64,000 nucleotides of DNA, from positions 1 through 64,000 of the forward strand of contig UQHV01000011.1 in assembly GCA_900540895.1 (NCBI GenBank). Reading direction: 5' to 3'. Positions 34,755 through 42,342 of this stretch are shown here, in pieces. This DNA comes from an uncultured Collinsella sp. Lineage in GTDB: Bacteria > Actinomycetota > Coriobacteriia > Coriobacteriales > Coriobacteriaceae. The notes under the pieces were generated by a model that was given only the letters and a program-made list of their open reading frames with translations, searched no databases and was not told where the DNA came from. A program made the position numbers and the translations under genes. Positions within the stretch are counted from its first letter, which is position 1; every line of letters begins with the position of its first letter.

Positions 34755-35882
34755 GTGGCCCCCGCTCAGGCAAGCCTGCTGGCCAAGCTCGACACCCAAG
34801 AGCGCGTGCGCGACTTTTTGACCAACGCCGTCGCCAGCGGCCGCGCATCGCACGCCTACCTGTTTTTGGGCGCTCCCGGCGCCGGCAAGCTCGATGCCGC
34901 ATGGGCGCTCGCCCAGGCCTTCCTGTGCGAGCAGGACGGCTGCGGCGCATGCGACAGCTGCGTGCGCGTTGCGCGGCACACGCATCCCGACGTGCACTAT
35001 TACACGCCCGAGAGCGCCACGGGCTACCTCATTGCCCAGACCCGCGAGCTGCTCGACGATGTGCCTCTGGCGCCCATCCGTGCCAAGGCCAAGGTCTACA
35101 TCATCGACCGTGCCGAGCAGCTGCGCGCTAACACCGCCAACGCACTGCTCAAAACACTCGAGGAGCCGCCCGAGGGCGTTATGTTCATCTTGTTGGGCAC
35201 CTCGGCAGACGTGATGCTGCCCACCATCGTGAGCCGCTGCCAGTGCGTGCCGTTTCGGCTGGTGTCGCCCGCCGTCGCCGCGCAGGCCGTGAGCCGCGCC
35301 ACCGGTCAGGACCCTGCGCGTTGCCGCATGGCCGTCGCCGTGGCGGGAAGCCCCACGCGTGGCATCGAGTTCCTCAAGAGCGCCGAGCGTCAGGATGCTC
35401 GCCGCCAGATGGTTCGCGCCATCGATTCGCTCATCGCCGCCGACGAGGCCGACGTGCTCAGCCGCGCCAAGTCGCTCATCGTCGCCGTTAAGGCGCCGCT
35501 CGCCGAGGTCAAGTCCACGCAGGAAAAGGTGCTCGAACAAAACGCCGACTACCTGTCGCGTGGAGCATTGAAGCAGCTTGAGGACCGCAACAAGCGCGAA
35601 CTCAACGCGCGCGAGCGTTCGGGTATCATGGAAGCGCTGGCGAGCGCGCGGACGCTCATGCGCGACGTGCTGCTGACGCTTCAGGACGAGGCAGCCGACG
35701 TGGTGAACGAAGACGTGCGCGACACGATCGGTCGGCTTGCCGCCGCGACCAATGTTGCGGGTGCCACCCAGGCGCTCGAGGCAGTCGCGACCGCCGAGCG
35801 CAACATCGCCAGAAACGTTACTCCCCAGCTGGCCATCGAGGTCATGCTGTTCGATATCAGGAAGGCACTGAAATGCCGTTAG
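34755..35882 (+). CDS. holB: DNA polymerase III subunit delta prime
   Basis: 375 aa from a GTG with GGAGG 9 nt upstream. An AAA+ clamp-loader subunit: SHAYLFLGAPGAGKLDAAWA replaces the usual P-loop, a zinc motif C-x-C-x2-C is in CEQDGCGACDSC, and the sensor region shows NALLKTLEEPP and SRCQ. The P-loop lacks the KT/KS pair (GAGKLD), consistent with a non-hydrolysing delta prime. It overlaps ricT by 10 bp. Confidence 0.9.
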   Translation: MAPAQASLLAKLDTQERVRDFLTNAVASGRASHAYLFLGAPGAGKLDAAWALAQAFLCEQDGCGACDSCVRVARHTHPDVHYYTPESATGYLIAQTRELLDDVPLAPIRAKAKVYIIDRAEQLRANTANALLKTLEEPPEGVMFILLGTSADVMLPTIVSRCQCVPFRLVSPAVAAQAVSRATGQDPARCRMAVAVAGSPTRGIEFLKSAERQDARRQMVRAIDSLIAADEADVLSRAKSLIVAVKAPLAEVKSTQEKVLEQNADYLSRGALKQLEDRNKRELNARERSGIMEALASARTLMRDVLLTLQDEAADVVNEDVRDTIGRLAAATNVAGATQALEAVATAERNIARNVTPQLAIEVMLFDIRKALKCR

Positions 35883-37573
35883 TCGTACCCGTTAAGTTTA
35901 CCTACGCCTCGCGCGACCTGTGGTTCGACCCGCAGGATCTGGATATCCTCGAGGCCGATTATGCCATTTGCTCCACCGAGCGCGGAACCGAGATCGGCCT
36001 GGTCACGGCCGATCCCTTCGAGGTGCCGCAAGACGAGATTGGCCAGCCGCTCAAGCCCGTGTTGCGCGTGGCGAGCGACATCGACCTGCAGCTTGCCGAC
36101 GACCTGGCTATCCAGGGTGACGAGGCCATGGTCGACTTCCGCCGTCTGGTCAAGGAACTCGACCTCGAGATGAAGCCGGTCGGCGTCGAGTACCTGTTTG
36201 GCGGCGAGAAGGCTGTGTTCTACTTTGCTGCCGAGGAGCGCGTCGATTTCCGTCAGCTCGTCAAGGACCTGTCCTCGACGCTGCACATTCGCGTCGACAT
36301 GCGCCAGATCGGCGTGCGCGACGAGACCCGCCTGGTGGGCGGCTATGCCCAGTGCGGCCAGGAGCTCTGCTGCACGCGCTTTGGCGGACAGTTTGAGCCG
36401 GTTTCGATTCGCATGGCAAAAGAGCAGGACCTGCCGCTCAATTCGTCCAAAATTAGCGGCGTCTGCGGCCGCCTGATGTGCTGCCTGCGCTACGAGTTCG
36501 AGGCGTACAAGGACTTTAAGAGCCGCGCGCCCAAAAAGAAGACGCTTATCGATACGCCGCTTGGCAAGGCGCGCATCCAGGAATATGACACGCCGCGCGA
36601 GCAGCTGGTGTTGCGCCTGGAGAACGGCAAAGTCTTTAAGGTCAACCTGGCCGACATGACCTGCTCGGAGGGCTGTAAAAAGAAGGCCGCCGAGCAGGGC
36701 TGCAACTGCCGTCCCGACTGCGTGACGCGCGATGTGCTCGAGCGTATCGAGTCGCCCGAGATGCGCTTGGCGCTTATGGAGCTCGACCGCGAGAACGGCG
36801 TCGACGTGGGCGATGGCCTGTCGAGTGCCGACCGACTGGCGGGGACGACGATGCCCAAGCGCCGCCGTCGCGATGCGGACGCCGATACCCGTGCCGGTCA
36901 GAGCCAGGGCGAGGGTCGCGGCCGCGGTAAGGGTCGCGGCAAGGCCGAGGCACCCGAGGTTGAGGAGGCTGCCGGTGGACGTCGTCGCCGCAAGCGCTCG
37001 GGTTCGGGCGATGCCGGCGAGGCCGCTCCCGCAGGCAAGAATTCTCCCCGCGAGCGCGAGGCTCAGCAGCCTCAGCAGCAAAACCGCGGCGGTGGCATGA
37101 ATCCCACGCGCCGTCGTCGCCGCCATTTGTCGAGCGAGGAGCGCGAGGACGCCTTCCGCGCCGCAGCCGCTCGCGAAGCCGGTGCCGGCCCCAAGGGTGG
37201 TTCGGGTTCCGATGCGCCTGCCGACAAGGGTGGCAAGCAGCGCAACGATGACGAGCGCACCCCGCGTCCGCGTCGTCGCCATTCCTCGGGCACGCAGCAA
37301 AAGCCCTCGGTGCCCTCTGTGGCCGATCAGGTCTCGGATGGCGAGGTCAAGGTCACACGTCGTCGCCCCGGAGATGGCGGGGGAGCGGCTGCCAAGGCTT
37401 CGCGTGGCGCCGCTCGCGACGAGCGCGGGCCGCGCGAGGATCGCGGTGGCGAGGGCTCGGCCGACCAGGGTCAAAAGCGCCGTCGCCGTCGCCGTTCCCG
37501 CAAGCCGCGCCAGGATGGTGGCGAGGGCTCGACCCCGTCTTCGTCCGCACCACAACCGCCCGCCGGCGAATAA
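35873..37573 (+). CDS. ricT: PSP1-domain protein RicT (YaaT) with long basic tail
   Basis: 566 aa. The N-terminal PSP1 domain (about 1-275) shows the Cys pattern of RicT: GGYAQCGQELCCTRFGG and CGRLMCCLRYE. In Bacillus RicT joins RicA and RicF in an Fe-S complex that steers RNase Y maturation of mRNAs. The tmk-holB-ricT order is like that of Firmicutes. Unusual is a C-terminal part of about 250 residues full of Arg, Gly, Lys and Pro, probably disordered and RNA-binding. Confidence 0.88.
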   Translation: MPLVVPVKFTYASRDLWFDPQDLDILEADYAICSTERGTEIGLVTADPFEVPQDEIGQPLKPVLRVASDIDLQLADDLAIQGDEAMVDFRRLVKELDLEMKPVGVEYLFGGEKAVFYFAAEERVDFRQLVKDLSSTLHIRVDMRQIGVRDETRLVGGYAQCGQELCCTRFGGQFEPVSIRMAKEQDLPLNSSKISGVCGRLMCCLRYEFEAYKDFKSRAPKKKTLIDTPLGKARIQEYDTPREQLVLRLENGKVFKVNLADMTCSEGCKKKAAEQGCNCRPDCVTRDVLERIESPEMRLALMELDRENGVDVGDGLSSADRLAGTTMPKRRRRDADADTRAGQSQGEGRGRGKGRGKAEAPEVEEAAGGRRRRKRSGSGDAGEAAPAGKNSPREREAQQPQQQNRGGGMNPTRRRRRHLSSEEREDAFRAAAAREAGAGPKGGSGSDAPADKGGKQRNDDERTPRPRRRHSSGTQQKPSVPSVADQVSDGEVKVTRRRPGDGGGAAAKASRGAARDERGPREDRGGEGSADQGQKRRRRRRSRKPRQDGGEGSTPSSSAPQPPAGE

Positions 37574-37636
37574 CGCCCGCGAGCGGATTTAGCCCGCCTT
37601 GCCCCGAGCGCATCGGGGTATCATAGCGCCGAATCA

Positions 37637-37672
37637 ACAACCCTCCCTGCGACCGAACGTAGGGAGGGTTGT
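37637..37672 (+). promoter_or_regulatory. comF: Hairpin that buries the comF ribosome site
   Basis: ACAACCCTCCCTGCG pairs with the segment GTAGGGAGGGTTGT ending at 37672. The right arm contains AGGGAGGG, the only plausible ribosome site for the TTG start at 37676. It may also slow transcription between ricT and comF. Confidence 0.65.
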
Positions 37673-37675
37673 GTC

Positions 37676-38482
37676 TTGAAGAGCCGTTTGAACATATTGA
37701 GCCGTCTGCAGGGCGCCGGTGCCCTGCTGTTTGCGGACGAATTGCTACCGTTTGCCGAGCACGCGACGTACGAGGCGCTTGAGGCGTTGTCGCCCACGCG
37801 ATGTGCCGGCTGCGAACGCGCCGGTGCGCTTATTTGCCAAGACTGCCTGGCCGCGCTCACGCTCATCGACCCACGTCATAGCTGCACCCGATGCGGCGCC
37901 CCGTTTGGGGATTTGCTGTGCACTGAGTGTTCGGTCGAGGGCACGTCCTTGGCAATGGCGGAGGCGCTCGACCGCTGCCTGGCGTGCGCCGTCTATGCGC
38001 ATCCGCTGCCGCGCATCATTAAAGCGTACAAGGACGCGGGCGAGCGACGTCTGGCTCCGTATCTGGCGGAGCTGCTCTACGACACCGCCCTGCATGCCCA
38101 GGTCGTAGCGCCCGATCGCTATGGAGGTGTGCTGTCCGGTGCGGATGCGGTGGTGTTTGTGCCTGCGACGGCGGCAGCGTTTCGGCGGCGTGATTTTGAT
38201 CATATGGAGGCCATTGCGCGCCCATTTTGCGAGCTGTCGGGTGTTCCCCTGCTCGATGCTCTCGTCAAGTACGGGCATGGTGACCAGCGCGAACTCGGTC
38301 GTGAGGAGCGCCGCGAGCGTGCCCGAGGTATGTACGAGACGGTTGAGGACGTGCACGGCCGCCGCTTGCTGCTTATCGACGACGTTATCACCACGGGTGC
38401 GACGATGGCAGCGGCTTCGGCGGAACTCAAGCGCGCCGGCGCTGCGGCAGTCGATGGCCTTGCTATCGCACGCGTTTGGTAG
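37676..38482 (+). CDS. comF: ComF-family phosphoribosyltransferase-like protein
   Basis: 268 aa with a TTG start. Two zinc-type Cys clusters open the protein (CAGCERAGALICQDC and CTRCGAPFGDLLCTEC), and the phosphoribosyl-pyrophosphate motif VLLIDDVITTGAT-like LLLIDDVITTGATMA is near the end. ComF proteins assist DNA uptake in transformable bacteria; the role in non-competent bacteria is unclear. Confidence 0.9.
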   Translation: MKSRLNILSRLQGAGALLFADELLPFAEHATYEALEALSPTRCAGCERAGALICQDCLAALTLIDPRHSCTRCGAPFGDLLCTECSVEGTSLAMAEALDRCLACAVYAHPLPRIIKAYKDAGERRLAPYLAELLYDTALHAQVVAPDRYGGVLSGADAVVFVPATAAAFRRRDFDHMEAIARPFCELSGVPLLDALVKYGHGDQRELGREERRERARGMYETVEDVHGRRLLLIDDVITTGATMAAASAELKRAGAAAVDGLAIARVW

Positions 38483-38493
38483 GGGTGGTTCAG

Positions 38494-39603
38494 ATGGCAA
38501 TAAAGATCGGGCAGCGTGGCAAGCCTGCAAGCGAGCAGCTGGCTGCTTCCGTAATTCTGACGGGTGCCTCGGCGCTGCGCATGATGCGCGCCGAGCGCCG
38601 GCAGATGGGCTACATAAGCTGGAAGGACCTTAATCCCGATGAAGAGCGCCGTGTGCTGCGCACGTCGTCGCCCTCGACCGAGGACATCTATCTTCCCGAT
38701 TTGGTGCGGATTGGGGCCGCAAGCGGCGAGGTGCAAGAGGATTTGTGCTTGCTGGTAGGGTCTGCAGCGCAGCGCCGCCGTATTCTTGGCGTGAGCTGGT
38801 CCGTATGCTCCGAGTTGCCCGCCGGCTCGATTCTAGAGGTGGAACCAGGGGTGTACAGTCTATCTCCCGAGGCCCTTTGTGTTGCCGTCGCCCGCGAGGT
38901 CGGCTGTATCCAGGCATTTGCCCTGGCCCAGGAGCTGTGCTCTAAGATTTCGCTGAGTGACCGCGGGCAGTATCTACCTCCCTACACATCGCCTGTCGTG
39001 AACAAATTGGCAAAGGACAAAGACCAGCCGCCAGATGTCGGTTACTTTGAGGTCGAGTCCGTGCTGACACCCGATTGCCTGGTAGATTACCTCGCGGCAT
39101 GCAAGGGGAGCGCGGCCAAGCAGCTGCGGCGGCTGTGTCCCTATCTGTCGGAAAACCTGCGTTCACCCATGGAGTGCATCATGCTTGCCATGTTTTCGCT
39201 TCCGTTTTCCTATGGCGGATTTGCCTGTGGTCCCTTTAAGACCGACTACAAGATCGAGTTCAACGACCGTGCACAGGCGATCTCGGGGATGCCGCATGCG
39301 GTTTGCGATGCCTTTCAGGAAGCAGCCCGGTTTGACTTGGAATACAACGGTGAGCTGGGCCATTCTTCTCGGAGGGGACGTATCCATGATGAAAAGCGCA
39401 ACACGGGCTTGATTACTATGGGAATCGAGGTCGCGACGGTCAACAACGAAATGCTCTGTGACATGGAAGCGATGGAAGCACTCGCATGGCGCATCCACCA
39501 GCGTATGCGAAAGCGGTACCGGAATCGTGTCGATGCCCGCAGGAAAAAGCAAGAGCCGCTGCTTAACACGCTGCGGGCGTGTTTTGGGCTTAAACCCGCC
39601 TAA
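38494..39603 (+). CDS. Putative PD-(D/E)XK (Vsr/DUF559-like) fold protein
   Basis: 369 aa. The C-terminal half has the layout of DUF559/Vsr-like nuclease domains: a Glu helix (SPMECIMLAM), LP..YGG, the FDLEYNGELGH segment in place of the usual DFxxxxxxVExDGxxH, and IHDEKRNTGLITMGIEVATV. The N-terminal half is unrelated and may be a DNA- or partner-binding part, as in AbiEi-like proteins. The start is placed at ATG 38494. The base composition is lower in GC than in the flanking comF and hpf genes, suggesting an accessory insertion. Function not established. Confidence 0.6.
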   Translation: MAIKIGQRGKPASEQLAASVILTGASALRMMRAERRQMGYISWKDLNPDEERRVLRTSSPSTEDIYLPDLVRIGAASGEVQEDLCLLVGSAAQRRRILGVSWSVCSELPAGSILEVEPGVYSLSPEALCVAVAREVGCIQAFALAQELCSKISLSDRGQYLPPYTSPVVNKLAKDKDQPPDVGYFEVESVLTPDCLVDYLAACKGSAAKQLRRLCPYLSENLRSPMECIMLAMFSLPFSYGGFACGPFKTDYKIEFNDRAQAISGMPHAVCDAFQEAARFDLEYNGELGHSSRRGRIHDEKRNTGLITMGIEVATVNNEMLCDMEAMEALAWRIHQRMRKRYRNRVDARRKKQEPLLNTLRACFGLKPA

Positions 39604-39634
39604 CAATGCTCTGAAACAGGGGGTTGGATATATG

Positions 39635-39857
39635 CTCTGGCCAAAAAATAGCAAATATGAGTACTGCTACAAATTCAGTAACAGCAAAATCAGGGATTTT
39701 GGGACTGGAAGATGGCGTAAATTAGAAAGTTATTAAACAAATGTGGAATATCCTGGCATCAATCTGACGTTATAGAGCGTGAAAACAGCTTGCAGAGCCA
39801 AAAACTCCTGCTACTAAATTGGTAACAGTACTCATATTTGCTATTTTTTGGCCACGG
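39635..39857. repeat. Terminal-inverted-repeat element, copy C (223 bp)
   Basis: This copy has the best-preserved ends: TGGCCAAAAAATAGCAAATA continues with TGAGTACTG and is matched without a mismatch over about 29 bp by the inverted right end (39827-39855). The interior shares with copy A the stretch TTATT-AACA--TGTGGAA about 100 bp from the left end. No ORF. Confidence 0.88.
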
Positions 39858-39975
39858 CGCTCCCAGACGGGTGTGTTGGGGCTTTCCATAGGGGAGCGAC
39901 GGGCTCAATCAGAGCACGTGCGGTCCGTCCTGACCTGCGAAATCTGTACTCGCGATGCGAATAACGCCCCTAACC

Positions 39976-40004
39976 TTAAACTTTAGCTTGAACTTAGCTA
40001 TAAT
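39976..40004 (+). promoter_or_regulatory. Strong promoter before the structured RNA
   Basis: TTAAAC (39976-39981), exactly 17 bp, TATAAT (39999-40004). Among the best sigma-70-like promoters in the window. Transcription would start about 40011-40012. Confidence 0.8.
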
Positions 40005-40011
40005 GCGCTTC

Positions 40012-40276
40012 GTTCCTACCAGGCTGTGGTTGCGGACGGACGAAATGCCCGTCCTAGTCCAAGACAGACGCGGTCAAAGGGATCCACGTAAGCGACCGCG
40101 TGCGCGCGGCGCGATCATGGCGCGTCCTAGATGTAAGCCGCACCGTCCGTTCTACTTTCTTTGGGGCAATACCGCCTCGCGGGCGAGCGGGCCAGTCGTG
40201 AAGGTGGCTGCGGCCTCCCGAGCAAACACCCCGGTGCGCAAGTGTGGGGTCAAATACCAGGTCAGCTGGTGGGAAC
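40012..40276 (+). ncRNA. Candidate structured non-coding RNA (possibly raiA motif)
   Basis: The first 11 nt expected in the transcript (GTTCCTACCAG, 40012-40022) pair with CTGGTGGGAAC at 40266-40276 (one G-U), closing a domain of 265 nt. Inside are further helices, for example ACGCGGTC (40068-40075) with GACCGCGT (40094-40101), CCTCGC with its complement near 40180, and ACCCC/GGGGT near 40235. No credible ORF or ribosome site lies in it. Position between comF and hpf fits the raiA-motif RNA, which is known to occur near raiA/hpf and comFC genes; the family assignment is an inference. Confidence 0.6.
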
Positions 40277-40335
40277 AACCTGATATTCCGCGCAACGCAC
40301 GGATCGTATACGACACAGAAGGCAGGGTAGTGGAC

Positions 40336-41361
40336 ATGGTGAGGGGCAGCTTGATGCACGCGGCTCGGTTAGGTGCTGGGACCGCAGCGGTCATCGCCGT
40401 TTTGGGCCTGAGCGGATGCGCGTTCAACCCGCTGTCTACGTTCACGACTCCCACGATCGACCAGATCGAGTACGAGACCGTCACGCCGGCGGTGTCGGAC
40501 GATGCCCTGGTCACTCCCGGAACCCTGACGGTCGCCCTCGATACTTCCGATGCGCCGCAGGCAATGCAGGGCGCCGACGGCGAGCTCACGGGGTATGCGG
40601 TTGACGCCGCCCGCGCCCTCGCAAGCCGCATGGGCCTTAAGGTCGCCTTTGTCGATGCGTCCTCGGCAGGTTCCGCGCTCGGCGACAAAAAGGCCGATAT
40701 CTTTATCGGCGAGATTAACTCCACGGACGGGGACATTAGCTCGCTCGGCACCTGCCTGTACGATGCCACTTCCGTGTTCGGTAAAACTAGCGATGGTGGG
40801 TCGCTAAGCGTTTCCACCGATACCCTTAACGCGTCTACTCTGGGTGTCCAAATGTCCTCGGCCTCGCAGGAGGCGCTTGCTAAGCAGAGCATCACCGCCA
40901 ACCAAAAGACCTACTCCAACATCAACGAGTGCTTTGAGGCGCTCGAGTCCGGCGAGGTCGACTATGTGATTTGCGACTCCACGGCCGGCGGCTACCTTGC
41001 ACGCCTGATGAGCGAGGTCTCCTATGTCGGTGCGCTCGAGGCGCCCTCGACGCTTGGTGTTGCGGGCCTCTCGTCCAATGACAAACTGTGCCGCGCCGTG
41101 AGCGATGCCCTCGACGGTATTACGGCCGACGGCACGCTCGAGGCGGTCCACTGCGTCTGGTATGGCAGGATGCCCTACGACCTCACCACTAAGACGGTTT
41201 CGGGCGCTAACGTGCAGCCGGGCGACTCTGAGTCCAGTGAGACCACGTCCTCCGGCAGCGAGTCCTCCGATTCCAACAATGAGACCGCATCCTCCGAGGA
41301 CAAATCGTCCAGCCAGGAAGGCGCCATCACCGACGACGACATTAACAAACTCAATAGCTAG
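40336..41361 (+). CDS. Extracellular solute-binding lipoprotein (SBP family 3-like)
   Basis: About 341 aa. The start is followed by a short signal peptide ending in the lipobox LSGC, so it is anchored to the membrane. The body reads as a periplasmic-binding type II fold: TLTVALDTSDAPQAMQGADG, LTGYAVDAARALASRMGLKV, EALESGEVDYVICDSTAGGY. The C-terminus is a Ser/Glu-rich tail of about 45 residues. Start 40336 or 40354 is possible. No permease or ATPase is adjacent, so it may serve a distant transporter. It may be transcribed through from the RNA promoter upstream. Confidence 0.8.
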   Translation: MVRGSLMHAARLGAGTAAVIAVLGLSGCAFNPLSTFTTPTIDQIEYETVTPAVSDDALVTPGTLTVALDTSDAPQAMQGADGELTGYAVDAARALASRMGLKVAFVDASSAGSALGDKKADIFIGEINSTDGDISSLGTCLYDATSVFGKTSDGGSLSVSTDTLNASTLGVQMSSASQEALAKQSITANQKTYSNINECFEALESGEVDYVICDSTAGGYLARLMSEVSYVGALEAPSTLGVAGLSSNDKLCRAVSDALDGITADGTLEAVHCVWYGRMPYDLTTKTVSGANVQPGDSESSETTSSGSESSDSNNETASSEDKSSSQEGAITDDDINKLNS

Positions 41362-41678
41362 TTATTGCTAGGGGTGGTGTCTCCTATACGTTGGAAAGGA
41401 CACCTCTTCACGGTTTCAACACGCACTGCCGGGCTTCCCCGATGGGGGAGACCGGCTTTTTCATCCCAATAAAACCAGCAGGTCAAAGCCAATTTTCGGG
41501 ACCAAATACAAAGCCGTTGGCCCCCTCCCATAGCGCACTTTGCCACGGAAAAGTGCGAGACTTCGGTATGCGGTATCAAGCAATCGTTATTCGGGTCTTT
41601 GGGAATTCGGGTGATTAAATGCACGGCAATGGGTACATAGGCAGTACAGTAAGTCCCCGAGGCAGATTGGAGCCACGT
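41362..41678 (+). other. Intergenic region and hpf leader
   Basis: 317 bp. After a GGTGTC/GACACC hairpin and the terminator at 41428-41461 come about 215 bp before hpf, with a CGCACTTT/AAAGTGCG hairpin at 41534-41557. No ORF with a ribosome site was found. This leader is a second place where an hpf-linked RNA could lie. Confidence 0.5.
41428..41461 (+). terminator. Intrinsic terminator of the lipoprotein gene
   Basis: GCCGGGCTTCCCC / GGGGGAGACCGGC with a GAT loop, then TTTTTC. Confidence 0.9.
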
Positions 41679-42263
41679 ATGGATATCAAGGTTTCTGGAC
41701 GCAAGACGACGGTAACCGATGCTCTGCGTGCGCATGTGGATGAGAAGATCGGCGAGGCGCTCAAGGTTTTCGATATCGAGCCCATGACAGTCGACGTCGT
41801 GCTTCGTTATGAGAAGAACCCCTCGAACCCCAACCCGGCAATCGTCGAGGTCACGGTTCGTGTCCGCGGTTCTGTGATTCGCGTTGCCGAGCACGGCGCA
41901 GATATGTATGCCGCCATCGATCTCTCCGCCGATAAGGTCACCCGCCAGCTGCGCAAGTTCAAGACCAAGGTCGTGGACAACCGCCAGGGTGGTGCCAGTG
42001 CCGCGGATGTCGCGCCGGTCGAGCGCGTTGAGGATCTGGCCGACCTGCTGCTGCCCGAGGAGGACGACGACCTGCTCGTCCGCGAGAAGGTCATCGATGT
42101 CACCCCGATGACCGAGGAACAGGCGCTGGTGCAGACCGATCTGCTCGGCCACGACTTCTACGTGTTCGAGAACGCGACGACCGGTCTCATCAATGTGGTG
42201 TATCACCGTAAGAATGGTGGATATGGCATCATCAAGCCCCGCATCGAAACACTTGACGAGTAA
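41679..42263 (+). CDS. hpf: Long-form ribosome hibernation promoting factor
   Basis: 194 aa, the two-domain long form. The N-terminal domain (MDIKVSGRKTTVTDALRAHV to about 105) binds the 30S decoding centre; the C-terminal domain (KVIDVTPMTEEQALVQTDLL...FYVFENATTGLINVVYHRKN GGYG) mediates 100S dimer formation. The start at 41679 has GGAG 6 nt upstream and fits the family; an ATG at 41619 would add 20 unlikely residues. Confidence 0.94.
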   Translation: MDIKVSGRKTTVTDALRAHVDEKIGEALKVFDIEPMTVDVVLRYEKNPSNPNPAIVEVTVRVRGSVIRVAEHGADMYAAIDLSADKVTRQLRKFKTKVVDNRQGGASAADVAPVERVEDLADLLLPEEDDDLLVREKVIDVTPMTEEQALVQTDLLGHDFYVFENATTGLINVVYHRKNGGYGIIKPRIETLDE

Positions 42264-42292
42264 AATACGTTAACTTGCATGAGTTAACGGTT

Positions 42293-42324
42293 GGCGGCCA
42301 TCCCATGCGGGTGGCCGCCTTTTT
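42293..42324 (+). terminator. Intrinsic terminator of hpf
   Basis: GGCGGCCA / TGGCCGCC, then TTTTT. Confidence 0.9.
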
Positions 42325-42342
42325 ACGTAAGGAGTCGCTTTG

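Noticed and set aside
35879..37555. Minus-strand frame opposite ricT
   Set aside because: Shadow frame rich in Ala, Arg and Leu, no start signal.
39955..40335. N-terminal extension of the lipoprotein gene to 39955
   Set aside because: It would run through the TATAAT promoter and the structured RNA segment and would place the signal peptide about 130 residues into the protein.
41391..41618. 75-codon frame between the lipoprotein gene and hpf
   Set aside because: It crosses an intrinsic terminator and has no ribosome site.
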